Source of the DNA: CAYRNY01 sp964425755
Lineage (GTDB): Bacteria > Chloroflexota > Anaerolineae > Aggregatilineales > Aggregatilineaceae
DNA length: 64,000 nucleotides
NCBI GenBank assembly: GCA_964425755.1
Contig: CAYRNY010000010.1
Location: 1 to 64,000 of the forward strand
Direction: 5' to 3'
The stretch's first letter is position 1. Each line of letters begins with the position of its first letter. The position numbers were made by a program, and so were the translations under genes. The notes beneath the pieces were generated by a model. It was given only the letters and a program-made list of their open reading frames with translations. It searched no databases and was not told the origin of the DNA. This document shows, piece after piece, positions 1-7,972 of this stretch.

Positions 1-188
1 TGGTTTGTCCTGGTTTACCTTTTCATGTCTCATCAGTCAAAACCTCACCACTACCTAAACATTTTGCCTAGTATAACACGACTTGTCAGCCTGTGCTCTT
101 TCCGCGTTGTAGGCATTATGTTTTGGTGAATTAAAATTGTAGGTTAATGGTGGGTTAGAGTTTTACCCTATCTCTTATTGGTGATCGT

Positions 189-194
189 TATAAT
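189..194 (+). promoter_or_regulatory. Candidate -10 box upstream of the 241 gene
   Basis: A perfect TATAAT lies about 47 bases before the ATG at 241 in an otherwise AT-rich leader. No good -35 hexamer is seen at 16-18 bases spacing, so this is a tentative promoter only. Bases 1-240 hold no other supportable feature. Confidence 0.35.
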
Positions 195-240
195 CTGCGT
201 GCACCATAACCACAAACAAACGGATTGGGGAAAACAACGC

Positions 241-750
241 ATGACAGATCCGACACTACCTTCAGGATATCCCGTGCAGCGCTGGCACGTCACGGCATGG
301 CCGCCGCTGGCATGGCTGGAAACCGCGATCAAGCTGGTCGCGCTGGCGATCGGCGTGTTTGTGTTCGTCAACGCGCTGGACGGCGGCCCGTTCGAGCTGC
401 CGGGCGGCGTGGCCCTGGCCCAGATGGTCGTGCTGGCGCTGTTGTCGTTGGGGCTGGTCGCCGCGATCGGGGACCGGCTCATCGAGCGCGAGATCATCGC
501 CATGGCGTTTGTGATCGTGAACAACCTGGGCCACTGGAGCATGGTCCTCGCGCTGGGCCTGGGCGTGACCGGGCACGCCGTCGCGCTGTTTGCCACGCTG
601 ATGCTGGCCGGCGACCTGGTTAAGCTGCTGTTCATCGCCACCACGCGGGATTTCACCGTGCGCGATCTGCCGCGCATCATGCTGTACGCGCTCACGGGCG
701 TGTACGTCGCGGGATACGCGTTGATCGTGCTGCTCGAAGCGTTTAAGTGA
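241..750 (+). CDS. Small multi-pass membrane protein of unknown function
   Basis: Encodes 169 residues with about four hydrophobic segments: one near residue 30-45 (KLVALAIGVFVFVNAL), one around 60-75, one around 95-120 and a C-terminal one. Membrane location is therefore clear, but I do not recognise the family. The ATG at 241 is chosen over an in-frame upstream start at 178 because a purine-rich GGGGAAAA sits just before it and the upstream stretch (many His and Ile) does not look coding. It is followed by a convergent small gene at 795-1058. No operon partner is evident. The protein could be a phosphate-starvation-type or DoxX-like small membrane protein, but nothing decisive is visible. 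Confidence 0.7.
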   Translation: MTDPTLPSGYPVQRWHVTAWPPLAWLETAIKLVALAIGVFVFVNALDGGPFELPGGVALAQMVVLALLSLGLVAAIGDRLIEREIIAMAFVIVNNLGHWSMVLALGLGVTGHAVALFATLMLAGDLVKLLFIATTRDFTVRDLPRIMLYALTGVYVAGYALIVLLEAFK

Positions 751-794
751 GCCACGCCCCTGTAGCAATGCATCACGCCGCGCAGGTGGTTTTT

Positions 795-1058
795 TCAAGG
801 CGCAGGCTGTCCATCCGGCGGAGCGCTCGCCTGCGATCCCTGGCGGGCGCGCGCCTGCAACTCTTCGCTCAGCAGCAGGTCAAGCTCAGCTTCGCTGCGC
901 CGCCGTACCCGCCGGTAAACCCACACCACCGCCGCCACCGGCCAGATGTGCGCCGCCAGGGGGATGCCGCAGTCCGGGCAGGGGAGCAGTCCCACGCCCA
1001 GCACGCTGGCCCAGCCGACGATCCGGTTGTTCAGTCTCACCTGCAATCGTTTGAGCAT
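795..1058 (-). CDS. Small membrane-associated hypothetical protein
   Basis: An 87-residue protein starting MLKRLQVRLNNRIVGWASVLGVG. It has one hydrophobic stretch (about residues 14-50), interrupted by a CPDCG motif, then a basic and Gln/Glu-rich tail. The start is supported by GAGGATG seven bases upstream. The Cys-Pro-Asp-Cys pair could bind metal or be redox active, but this is inference from two cysteines only. It stands alone, convergent with the preceding gene. I do not recognise the family. Confidence 0.5.
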   Translation of the reverse strand: MLKRLQVRLNNRIVGWASVLGVGLLPCPDCGIPLAAHIWPVAAVVWVYRRVRRRSEAELDLLLSEELQARARQGSQASAPPDGQPAP

Positions 1059-1349
1059 GTTGTCATCCTCGCTGTGTTAGCATGTGCGAGCGCGCCAAAG
1101 GCGGCGCGGTCCGATCTGCCCGGTCCAGATTATAGCCAGATCGCAGGCGGGATGTGTAGCCGAGTCTGAAACATGGATTGTGACAAAACTCACGCACGAT
1201 TGGCGCACAATCTAACTGTTGGCCGGTCCGGGCTGACGGTATGCTAGGGACGTGTGACAGCAGGCTGGTGTGACATACTCTCAGTGACATGCAGACCATG
1301 AGCTGAGATGGTGTTTCTCTTCTGCCTCCTTAAATTACACTTCTTTCGA

Positions 1350-1390
1350 ATGCCGCTTCTGGCTGGGGAGTCTGGGGGCGGCATTTTATT
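1350..1390 (+). terminator. Rho-independent-like terminator
   Basis: ATGCCGC at 1350-1356 pairs with GCGGCAT at 1378-1384, followed by TTTATTGTT. No plus-strand gene ends just upstream; the nearest is at 750. It may therefore end a small RNA or a long 3' leader. Confidence 0.45.
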
Positions 1391-1572
1391 GTTGGTGTGC
1401 GTGTCGTCGCTGCAAGGGCTGTTGATGTGATACTTCGCACCGAACTATAGGCACACTGTCACACCACAAAATAAGGCATTTTGGGTACACTGTAATCGTG
1501 GCTAGTTAATTAGATTTTTTACGGAACACCCCTTTTAGCGCAGAGTTGCGCCAATGTTTTCCTCCTTGTGCT

Positions 1573-1602
1573 TCAGCGCCTGACTGCCCGGTCAGGCGCT
1601 GA
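1573..1602. other. 12-bp perfect hairpin
   Basis: TCAGCGCCTGAC at 1573-1584 and GTCAGGCGCTGA at 1591-1602 are exact reverse complements around a six-base loop. No T-tract follows on either strand, so it is not a classic terminator. It could be an RNA structure or a protein-binding palindrome. Confidence 0.6.
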
Positions 1603-1674
1603 GTGCGTTTAGGCGCGGTCTTGTTCTCAAGTCGCCCCCCGTTCGTAGCTGGCAGGCCGGATATTCACGGTATG

Positions 1675-1704
1675 TTTACATGATAATAGTAATACTTATA
1701 TAAT
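1675..1704 (+). promoter_or_regulatory. Sigma-70-type promoter for the hydrolase gene
   Basis: TTTACA (1675-1680) and TATAAT (1699-1704) are separated by 18 bases, 37 bases before the ATG at 1742. The surrounding DNA is strikingly AT-rich. GAGGAG just before the start is the ribosome binding site. Confidence 0.7.
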
Positions 1705-1741
1705 AAAAAGCCCCGACGACGTAGCAGACGAGGAGCCAATC

Positions 1742-2545
1742 ATGAGCATTGAGCGCGACATCCCCTTGATGCAGCGCGCGGTAACGGGTAGCGGCGAGCC
1801 GCTTGTGCTGATGCCGGGCGGATTGACCGGCTGGCGGAGTTGGAAACCGCATGCCGAAACACTGTCTGTCTCGCGACAGGTCATTCGGCTGCAACTGCTG
1901 AGTGTCGAGTATGGTCTGGCTGACAGGCGGCTTCCCGCCGATTATTCGCTCGATTTCGAAATTAGCGCGCTACGCCGAACACTGGATGAGCTCGCGATCG
2001 CGCAAGCCGATTTTGCCGGTTGGTCTTACGGCGCTGCGACCTCGCTCAGTTTTGCGCTCCACAACCCGGATCGCGTCCGGTCGCTCACTTTGATCGAACC
2101 TCCAGCATGCTGGGTTCTGCGCAGCCGCGGCCTATTTCCCGGTCCATTGCGTGAGCAGCAGCGATTTATGCAGGCATTGGCCTCGAATGATGTCAGCGAA
2201 GAGCAATTGGTCAGATTTGCACACAATGCCGGGCTTGTCGCTCGGGACGTGGATCCCCGTACGCTGCCACAGTGGCCTGTCTGGCTGGAGCATCGCCAAT
2301 CACTTCGCATGGGTGACGCAGCCTGCCGTCATGAGGACGACATCGAGCTGGTGCGCGCCTTTGAGAAGCCTGTTCTGCTGGTGAAAGGCGAAGGCTCGAC
2401 AGCGGAGATGCACACCATTATCGATATACTGGCTGAGGAATTCCCGCACGCGCAGGCGGTTATGTTCCCTGGCGCACACGCGCCGCATATTGTGTCGATG
2501 CAGCCGTTTATGGAGCGTTTCACCCGCTTTCTAGCGACGCGTTAG
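1742..2545 (+). CDS. Alpha/beta-hydrolase fold protein
   Basis: A 267-residue protein of typical alpha/beta-hydrolase length. The nucleophile elbow G-W-S-Y-G lies near residue 93, and an oxyanion-type L-M-P-G-G motif sits near residue 23. The C-terminal G-A-H-A-P-H segment supplies the expected catalytic His. An acidic residue before it is plausible in the FEKPVLLVKGEGS strand region. The substrate cannot be told; esterase, haloperoxidase-like or lactonase activity are all possible. The gene has a clear promoter and ribosome binding site. Its base composition looks less GC-rich than its neighbours, which may hint at transfer. It overlaps the convergent queG by four bases at the 3' end. Confidence 0.85.
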   Translation: MSIERDIPLMQRAVTGSGEPLVLMPGGLTGWRSWKPHAETLSVSRQVIRLQLLSVEYGLADRRLPADYSLDFEISALRRTLDELAIAQADFAGWSYGAATSLSFALHNPDRVRSLTLIEPPACWVLRSRGLFPGPLREQQRFMQALASNDVSEEQLVRFAHNAGLVARDVDPRTLPQWPVWLEHRQSLRMGDAACRHEDDIELVRAFEKPVLLVKGEGSTAEMHTIIDILAEEFPHAQAVMFPGAHAPHIVSMQPFMERFTRFLATR

Positions 2546-3600
2546 CGCAGCCGGTCGCAGGCCCACGCCGCGTGTTCGCGCACCAGGCCGGATTCGTCGC
2601 CCTGCGCGAGGTCGTCCAGCAGCGGGATGAACTCCGCCAAGCCGCTGTTACCCGCCGCGACGCACGCGTTCCGCACCAGTCGCTCGCGCTTGATGCGCCA
2701 GATCGGGGACTCGCGGAACCGCGCCCGAAACGTCGCGTCATCCAGCCGCAGCAGGTCCGCCAGCGGCGGCGCGGCGCGGTCGGCATCCACCGGGAAGAAT
2801 GCCGGTTCGGGCGTGGTCCGTGTGAACTTACGCGTGAAGGGGCACACGTCCTGGCACACGTCGCAGCCGTAAACCCAGTTGCCCATCAACGGGCGCAGGT
2901 CTTCCGGGATCGTGCCTTTGAGTTCGATCGTCAGGTAGCTGATGCAGCGGCGCGCGTCCAGCACGTAAGGGCGCGCGAACGCGGCGGTGGGGCAGGCGTG
3001 CAGGCAGCGCGTGCAGCTTCCGCACATCGTTTCGCGGTGCGGCGCGTCGTAGCCGTCCACCTGCAACGTCGTGAGTATCTCGCCCAGGAACATGTACGAC
3101 CCGCGCCGGGGGTGGATCAGCATCGTGTTCTTGCCGGTGAAGCCCAGCCCGGCCTGCTGCGCGTGGCTGCGTTCCAGCACCGCGCCGGTATCGACATACA
3201 CGCGGCTGGCGACCTCGCCCCCGGACTCCGCGCCCAGCCACTCCGCGAGCTGCTCCAGGCGCGGCGTCATGATGTCGTGGTAGTCCATTCCCCAGGCGTA
3301 GTTCGAGATGCGCCCGCGCCGGGGATCGTTCAACACCTCCGGCGGGACCGCGCCGGTGGCGTAGTCCAGCGCGACGACGATCAGCGACTGCACGCCCGGC
3401 AGGATCACGTTCAGGTCGCGGCGGCGAACCTGCCGGTCTTCGCGCGCGAGATAGCCCATCGCCCCGTGCATCCCGGCCTCGATCCACGCGAAGTATGCAT
3501 CCAGGCGCGGCGACGGCGCGGCGGGGATGATCCCCACGTCGCTAAAGCCCATGTCGCGCACGCGCTGGCGTATCCGCGCGGCGGGGAAGAGGGTAGTCAT
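2542..3600 (-). CDS. queG: Epoxyqueuosine reductase QueG
   Basis: A 352-residue cytoplasmic iron-sulfur and cobalamin enzyme that performs the last step of queuosine synthesis, reducing epoxyqueuosine in tRNA. Visible features are the VDTG motif with the expected catalytic Asp at residue 137, and two ferredoxin-like cysteine clusters, C193/C196/C199/C203 and C246/C249/C253, with C219 between. The length fits the family. A short HEAT-like helical tail follows, as in many QueG proteins. tgt, which acts earlier in the same pathway, lies at 14771-15928 in this window. It converges with the hydrolase gene with a four-base overlap. No other que genes are present here. Confidence 0.95.
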   Translation of the reverse strand: MTTLFPAARIRQRVRDMGFSDVGIIPAAPSPRLDAYFAWIEAGMHGAMGYLAREDRQVRRRDLNVILPGVQSLIVVALDYATGAVPPEVLNDPRRGRISNYAWGMDYHDIMTPRLEQLAEWLGAESGGEVASRVYVDTGAVLERSHAQQAGLGFTGKNTMLIHPRRGSYMFLGEILTTLQVDGYDAPHRETMCGSCTRCLHACPTAAFARPYVLDARRCISYLTIELKGTIPEDLRPLMGNWVYGCDVCQDVCPFTRKFTRTTPEPAFFPVDADRAAPPLADLLRLDDATFRARFRESPIWRIKRERLVRNACVAAGNSGLAEFIPLLDDLAQGDESGLVREHAAWACDRLR

Positions 3601-3794
3601 TCTCAGCCTCCGCGTAGAACGCTGTAGCTTGTTGCGGGTGATTCGTCGCTCGCCATGCCGGGCGTGCGACGTTCGCCCCCGATCCTGCCGGGTTATCGCC
3701 GGATTGGCAAGCGCCGGTTCGTGTTTTGCCGCCAGTTCGCCTAGACTCTGATCGAACGTGTGCAGATGCGATATGGCAAAGAGGAGTCAGAACC

Positions 3795-4820
3795 ATGCAG
3801 CAAGTCTGGATCATGCGGCACGGCACGCCCGATGTGCTCCAGGCGCAGCGCGCCCCGGACCCCGATCCCGGCCCCGGCGCGGTGCGGATCGCGGTCGAGG
3901 CGGCGGGCGTGAATTTCGCGGACCTGGTGGGGCGCATGGGGCTGTATCCCGACGCGCCGAAGCCGCCATACGTTCCGGGGTACGAGATCGCGGGGCGGGT
4001 GGACGCGCTGGGCCGCGACGTGGACGGGTTCGCGGTGGGCGACGCGGTGATCGCGCTGACGCCATCCGGCGGCTATAGCGAGCGCGTGTGCGTCCCGGTG
4101 GGCTACGTCGTCCCGCGCCCGGAGTCGCTGCCGGTCGAGCAGGCGGCGGGACTGCTGCTGGCGGGGTTCACGGCATACGCGGCGCTGGTGGAGCAGGCGC
4201 GCATTCGGGAAGGCGACCGCGTGCTGGTTCACGGGGCGGGCGGTGGCGTCGGCCTGATGGCGGTCGATATCGCGCGGCGTTTCGGCGCGACGGTCTACGG
4301 CACGGCCTCGTCACACAAGCATGATTTTCTGCGCGCGCGCGGCGTGGAGCACGTGATCGACTACCACAGCGAAGACGTGCGCGAAGTGATCATGCACCTG
4401 ACGGACGGGCGCGGCGTGGATGTGGTGCTGGATTCGATCGGCGGGGCCTCGTGGATGCGCAGCTTCCGCATGCTGGCCCCGCTGGGGCAGATGGTCGTGC
4501 ACGGCGTCTCGGCGCTGACGCCGGGCAGCCGCCGCTCGCTGCTGAGCATGGCGCGTTTCGCGCTGCGCACGCCCTGGATCGCGTTCAACCCGGTGGCGCT
4601 GGCGAACGCGAATCGCGGCGTGTCGGGCCTCAACCTGGGGCGGCTGTGGGGCGCGTTTGATCTGCTCCAGGCCGGGGCGGATGCGTTGCTGGCGTGGGTC
4701 GCGGACGGCACGCTCAGCGTGCACGTCGATCGCACGTTCCCGCTGGTTGAGGCTGCCGCCGCACACCGTTACATCCACGCGCGGCGCAACATCGGCAAGG
4801 TGATCCTGACTGTGTCGTGA
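3795..4820 (+). CDS. MDR-family NAD(P)H:quinone oxidoreductase / zinc-less alcohol dehydrogenase
   Basis: A 341-residue medium-chain dehydrogenase/reductase. It has an N-terminal GroES-like domain with the G-x-N-F-A-D and YPDAPKPPYVPGYEIAG hallmarks of the quinone oxidoreductase branch. A Rossmann nucleotide-binding motif (VHGAGGGVGLMAVDIA) follows near residues 143-158. Catalytic zinc ligands of true alcohol dehydrogenases are not seen. The start at 3795 is preceded by AAGAGGAG, whereas the in-frame upstream start at 3726 has no such site. It probably reduces quinones or enones with NADPH; the substrate is not determinable. It appears to be a single-gene unit. Confidence 0.9.
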   Translation: MQQVWIMRHGTPDVLQAQRAPDPDPGPGAVRIAVEAAGVNFADLVGRMGLYPDAPKPPYVPGYEIAGRVDALGRDVDGFAVGDAVIALTPSGGYSERVCVPVGYVVPRPESLPVEQAAGLLLAGFTAYAALVEQARIREGDRVLVHGAGGGVGLMAVDIARRFGATVYGTASSHKHDFLRARGVEHVIDYHSEDVREVIMHLTDGRGVDVVLDSIGGASWMRSFRMLAPLGQMVVHGVSALTPGSRRSLLSMARFALRTPWIAFNPVALANANRGVSGLNLGRLWGAFDLLQAGADALLAWVADGTLSVHVDRTFPLVEAAAAHRYIHARRNIGKVILTVS

Positions 4821-4853
4821 TGCGCCGCCGGCAGCGCGCGCTCGCCCGGCACG

Positions 4854-5516
4854 TTATACGAGCGCGCTCTCCAGCTTGCGCACGGCAGCGACCACGACTT
4901 CGACCGCCGTGTCGATATCGATCAGCCCGGTGTTGAGCACGAGATGATACAGCTCTGGATCGTCCCACCGGATGCCGTGAAAGCGCTTGAGATATTCGGC
5001 TGAAGCACGGTCGCTGTTGTTGAGCGTGTTCTTGATCTCGCTGACGCCGGTCATGCCCATCGCGCGGGCGCGCTGGATGCGCGCATCCAGCGGGGCGATC
5101 ACGCGGACGTGCAAGGTGCCCGGTTCGTCGCGCAGGATCGCCTGCCCGCCGCGCCCGGCGATCACGACGTTACCTTCCTGGTAGGCGCGCTCGATCGTGT
5201 AGCGCACCAGGGCGACGCAGTCCTCTTCGTTCAGCTCGCGCGCGGTAAGCGTTTCGATCGGGCCGTGCTGCTCCTCGCGGATCAACACGTCTTTGATCCG
5301 GCGCGGGCGCGCCCGCAGCAGCCGCGAGATGAAGTCTTGCACCTTGTACAGGTCTTCTGAGAAGTCCACGACCTCGGATTCGTGTAACCCGACGTGGGCC
5401 GCAGCCTCGACCATCACCTCCTTGTCGAAGAAGCGATAGCCGAGCCGTTCGGTGACGCGCAGGGCGATCTGGTCGCCGCCGCTGCCTAACTGGCGGGAGA
5501 ACGTTACGACGGCCAT
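4854..5516 (-). CDS. Cytidylate-kinase-like family protein
   Basis: A 220-residue P-loop kinase-like protein. The N-terminus carries TFSRQLGSGGD (residues 5-15), the divergent phosphate-binding loop typical of the cytidylate-kinase-like family (the AAA/CMP-kinase-2 group) rather than a canonical GxxGxGKS. FFDKEV near residue 29, an IAGRGG motif around 119 and a run of Arg residues in the lid region (ARIQRARAMG) also fit. True CMP kinase (cmk) is usually more canonical, so a regulatory or salvage kinase role is equally possible. The start has a minus-strand promoter about 155 bases upstream. Confidence 0.75.
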   Translation of the reverse strand: MAVVTFSRQLGSGGDQIALRVTERLGYRFFDKEVMVEAAAHVGLHESEVVDFSEDLYKVQDFISRLLRARPRRIKDVLIREEQHGPIETLTARELNEEDCVALVRYTIERAYQEGNVVIAGRGGQAILRDEPGTLHVRVIAPLDARIQRARAMGMTGVSEIKNTLNNSDRASAEYLKRFHGIRWDDPELYHLVLNTGLIDIDTAVEVVVAAVRKLESALV

Positions 5517-5671
5517 TCATGCACCTCCTGGACTGGTTGTGACAGCCTGTGTTATTTGAAAAACGCGCAGCGGAACCACCAGCGAGGCTTCGCGCCTCTT
5601 GCTCGTGATTCCGCTGCGAACGGCTCTCGCCGGTGAACGCCGCGTGAACTGCGCTGGGCGTCGTCACACTC

Positions 5672-5701
5672 AGTATACGATACCTTACACGCGCGTGTCG
5701 A
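5672..5701 (-). promoter_or_regulatory. Candidate promoter for the cytidylate-kinase-like gene
   Basis: Read on the minus strand, TCGACA (5701-5696) and TATACT (5677-5672) are separated by 18 bases. This is a one-mismatch -35 and near-consensus -10. Confidence 0.45.
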
Positions 5702-5778
5702 GGTCCGCCGGGCGCTTGATCTGGCAGGTTGTTCGTGGCTCCCGGTCGTCGAGACGCTGGAGCAGTCAATTTTTGCAT

Positions 5779-5798
5779 TGCTACAATGGATATTGTAG
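5779..5798 (+). promoter_or_regulatory. Extended -10 with overlapping perfect palindrome (possible operator)
   Basis: TGCTACAAT (5779-5787) resembles an extended -10. CTACAAT at 5781-5787 and ATTGTAG at 5792-5798 are exact inverted repeats around GGAT. A repressor binding here would block polymerase at the promoter of the selenocysteine lipoprotein gene. The TACA...TGTA half-sites resemble BlaI/MecI-type operators, but the regulator is unknown. Confidence 0.5.
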
Positions 5799-5837
5799 TA
5801 TCCGGCCCGATTGGTGATTCTGACCCAGGAGGATGAC

Positions 5838-6467
5838 ATGGCACACCAACAACAGGGCCAGTGGTCTTCCGCGTGGCGCGTGCTGGCGGCGCTGATCGTG
5901 GCGCTGCTGGGCGGCAGTTTGCTGGCGGCATGCGGCAGTGAAGACGACGACGCAGCCGAGGCGGTGGTGCAGCACTTTGACCAGTCGGCGCTGTCGCGCG
6001 GCCAGCAGGCCCCCGACTTCATGCTGCCTGAGGCGACCGGTGGCACGGTCAGCCTGAGCGACTACACCAGCGCGAACCAACCGGTGATGCTGTTCTTCCA
6101 CATGGCCGGTGGTTGACCGCCGTGCCTCGAACAGATCGTTGATCTGGAAAACAGTGCAGAATGGCAGGCGCTCGACGTGGCGATCTTGAGCATTGCGCTG
6201 GACCCTGCCGAGCAGCAGGTCGCCGTCAAGCAGCAGTACGGCATTGACGCGCCGATGTTGGTCGACGCCGAAGCGGAAGTATCGTCCATGTACGACGTGA
6301 TGCAGTGGGCCGCCGGGACCGGTGAGCCGGGGCATACCTTTGCCCTGGTCAACGAGGACGGCGAGCTGGTCTGGCTGCGCGATTACGGCGCGGCGGAGAA
6401 CGGCGGCTCGATGTACGTGCCGGTGGACGAGATGGTCCAGCAGGTGAAGGCCAGCCTCGAAAGCTGA
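5838..6467 (+). CDS. Selenocysteine-containing redoxin (thioredoxin-fold) lipoprotein
   Basis: Reading through the in-frame TGA at 6114-6116 as selenocysteine gives a single 209-residue protein. Residues 14-32 form a lipoprotein signal with an L-A-A-C lipobox (Cys32), so the protein is membrane-anchored outside the cytoplasm. A redoxin/AhpC-TSA-like domain follows (QQAPDFMLPEATGG, then VMLFFHMAGG), with the active site Sec93-Pro-Pro-Cys96 exactly where thioredoxin-fold enzymes carry CxxC. The remaining fold continues in frame to the stop at 6467 (SIALDPAEQQ, GEPGHTFALVNEDGELVW). AGGAGG precedes the ATG at 5838. If TGA were a stop, the product would end just before its catalytic site. The role is probably thiol-dependent peroxide or disulfide reduction at the cell surface. 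No sel genes are in the window. Confidence 0.9.
6114..6146 (+). promoter_or_regulatory. Selenocysteine codon and bacterial SECIS hairpin
   Basis: The TGA at 6114-6116 is followed by CAGATC (6132-6137), loop GTT (6138-6140) and GATCTG (6141-6146), a perfect six-bp stem. The loop starts with G-U and lies 22 bases after the TGA. This matches the known bacterial SECIS rules (short apical loop with G in the first two positions, 16-37 bases downstream). Confidence 0.8.
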
Positions 6468-6490
6468 GTCTGGCGCTCTCCAAAACGCAC

Positions 6491-6522
6491 GCGCGCCCTG
6501 GGGCAGTGGCTCCGGGGCGCGC
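6491..6522. terminator. Bidirectional hairpin between convergent genes
   Basis: GCGCGCCC (6491-6498) pairs exactly with GGGCGCGC (6515-6522) between the ends of the redoxin and metallophosphoesterase genes. On the minus strand GTGCGTTTT follows; on the plus strand there is no T-run. Confidence 0.45.
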
Positions 6523-6542
6523 TATGGTGAGGGGCAGGTGCG

Positions 6543-7541
6543 TTACAACTGTGCCAGCGAAGCGCCCAGGTCGGCGCGCTGGAATACGGTACGCCGGATG
6601 GGGGCGAGTTCCCCGGCGGACTCCCACTTGACGAGGCGTATCTCGCCCTGGTCGATCTCCACGCCGGTGATGCTGTGATTGTCGACGCAGCAGCCGCCGT
6701 TGATATAGTGCGCTGGCGGGGCGCTGTCGCCGGTGGCGTGCTGGTGGTTGCCGTTGAGCAGGTCCATCAACGGCGCGTGTGTGTGCCCGGCGATCAGTAG
6801 CAGGCGCTGCGCGTGCGTCCACGCCGCGAGATGCCGGTCACGCAGGCGGGTAAGCCTGTTGATATGCGGATTGCGGCTTGGCACAACGCCCAGCACACGC
6901 TGGATCGGCTTCCACAGGTAGCGCACCACGCGGCGGCTCAACCATGCCAGGCGGTCGCTGTTGAAGTCGCCCTGGTGCCCGTGTGCGATCATGATCCGGT
7001 CGCCCAACAGCACAGCAGGATGGACCCGCACCGGCTGGCGCAGCACGGGCTGCAGGTAGCGCTTCACCAGGCCCGGGTTGCGCCAGTCCATGTCATGATT
7101 GCCCCAGATGCGCAGGTAATGACCGGGGCCGCGCCGGGCGAACTCGCGTTCCCACTGAAACGCGGTGCTCTCATAAGCCGCGATGATCGCGTCGTATGAG
7201 GCTTTCCACCCTTCCTCAATATCGCCGTTAAGCACCAGCCGGTAATCGCAGTTCAGGTAATACTCCAGCGCGTGGCAGTACAGCTCATCGTTGATCTGAA
7301 ATTCGTCCGCGCCGCGTGAACGGTCCCCTTTGTGCGTGTCGCTGAAGATGATGTAACGGTCCCGGGACAGGTCGAAGTCACGGATGTGCAGCGCGGCACG
7401 GCGCGCCCGTGCCAACGCCAGGAAGGTATATGCACGCTCGGTCTTGAAGCCGAAACGTGCCGGAAAACGGGACGGTACGTCCCGCTGTCTGGTGTCGGGC
7501 CAACTTACAGTCTGCCAACTCTGATCGTCAGCTTTTGCCAT
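6543..7541 (-). CDS. Calcineurin-like metallophosphoesterase
   Basis: A 332-residue protein with all blocks of the dinuclear metallophosphoesterase fold: I-F-S-D-T-H-K-G-D, L-N-G-D-I-E-E-G, W-G-N-H-D, A-H-G-H-Q-G-D and A-G-H-T-H, in that order. UshA-type secretion signals are absent, so it is probably cytoplasmic. The first block is D-x-H, as in the family. The substrate is unknown; UDP-sugar, cyclic nucleotide or phospholipid head-group hydrolysis are all possible. The start is uncertain: ATG at 7541 (MAKADDQSW) is preferred with GAGACGAG upstream, while an open stretch back to 7622 looks non-coding. It is convergent with the redoxin gene. Confidence 0.88.
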   Translation of the reverse strand: MAKADDQSWQTVSWPDTRQRDVPSRFPARFGFKTERAYTFLALARARRAALHIRDFDLSRDRYIIFSDTHKGDRSRGADEFQINDELYCHALEYYLNCDYRLVLNGDIEEGWKASYDAIIAAYESTAFQWEREFARRGPGHYLRIWGNHDMDWRNPGLVKRYLQPVLRQPVRVHPAVLLGDRIMIAHGHQGDFNSDRLAWLSRRVVRYLWKPIQRVLGVVPSRNPHINRLTRLRDRHLAAWTHAQRLLLIAGHTHAPLMDLLNGNHQHATGDSAPPAHYINGGCCVDNHSITGVEIDQGEIRLVKWESAGELAPIRRTVFQRADLGASLAQL

Positions 7542-7972
7542 AGCATCTCGTCTCTGTCCAAGCGGCGATCGCCGCCCGTGCGAGTGTGATTGCAGCATGT
7601 GCGTGCCCTGCTGAACCCCCATGACTGTACCCGCACGAGGTTAACCCCCCGCGAAACGTATCTCAAGCGCGGCTTAGTATCCGGCAAAATTCATTTTATC
7701 TGGCGCGCATGCGAGGGGTGATTGGGTGTTGCGTGCTGCGAGAACCATGAGGCACGCCCGTCATATTAATACACAATATACTATAGCGTATCGGTGGGAC
7801 GGCTGCCAATTATTCCGGCGCGGCGCGGGCCGTTTTTTACGACCCTCTAATGTTGGCCGTGCGGCCCGCTGAAGCGGTGCGCTTGCCGGGCAAACGGACC
7901 ACATCCAGGCGTTACGTTAGACCGGCGTGTCCCTACATGGTGCCATCTCCGCCATCTCCACGAGGCGCGGCC
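7542..7972. other. Intergenic region
   Basis: About 430 bases without a supportable gene. An AT-rich patch near 7766-7793 is the likeliest promoter area for the metallophosphoesterase gene on the minus strand, but no convincing hexamer pair is seen. A GC-rich stretch followed by TTTTTT near 7822-7842 resembles a weak terminator. Confidence 0.35.

Larger units (their letters stand above)
1059..1741. other. Long intergenic region with two hairpins and a promoter
   Basis: About 680 bases without a convincing gene. It holds a terminator-like hairpin at 1350-1390, a 12-bp-stem hairpin at 1573-1602 and a good promoter at 1675-1704. Short open frames here (for example 1063-1299 on the minus strand) have no ribosome binding site or recognisable product. 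A small RNA ending at about 1390 is possible but unproven. Confidence 0.5.
5517..5837. other. Divergent intergenic region
   Basis: About 320 bases between two divergent genes. It contains a minus-strand promoter near 5672-5701, and a plus-strand extended -10 with an overlapping 18-bp palindrome near 5779-5798. No gene is seen. Confidence 0.5.

Noticed and set aside
1063..1299. A 78-codon minus-strand frame between two genes
   Set aside because: No ribosome site, and the composition is not like a coding region.
6114..6116. The TGA read as an ordinary stop, giving two genes or a pseudogene
   Set aside because: Both halves are in the same frame, the TGA lies at the catalytic position and a SECIS hairpin follows.
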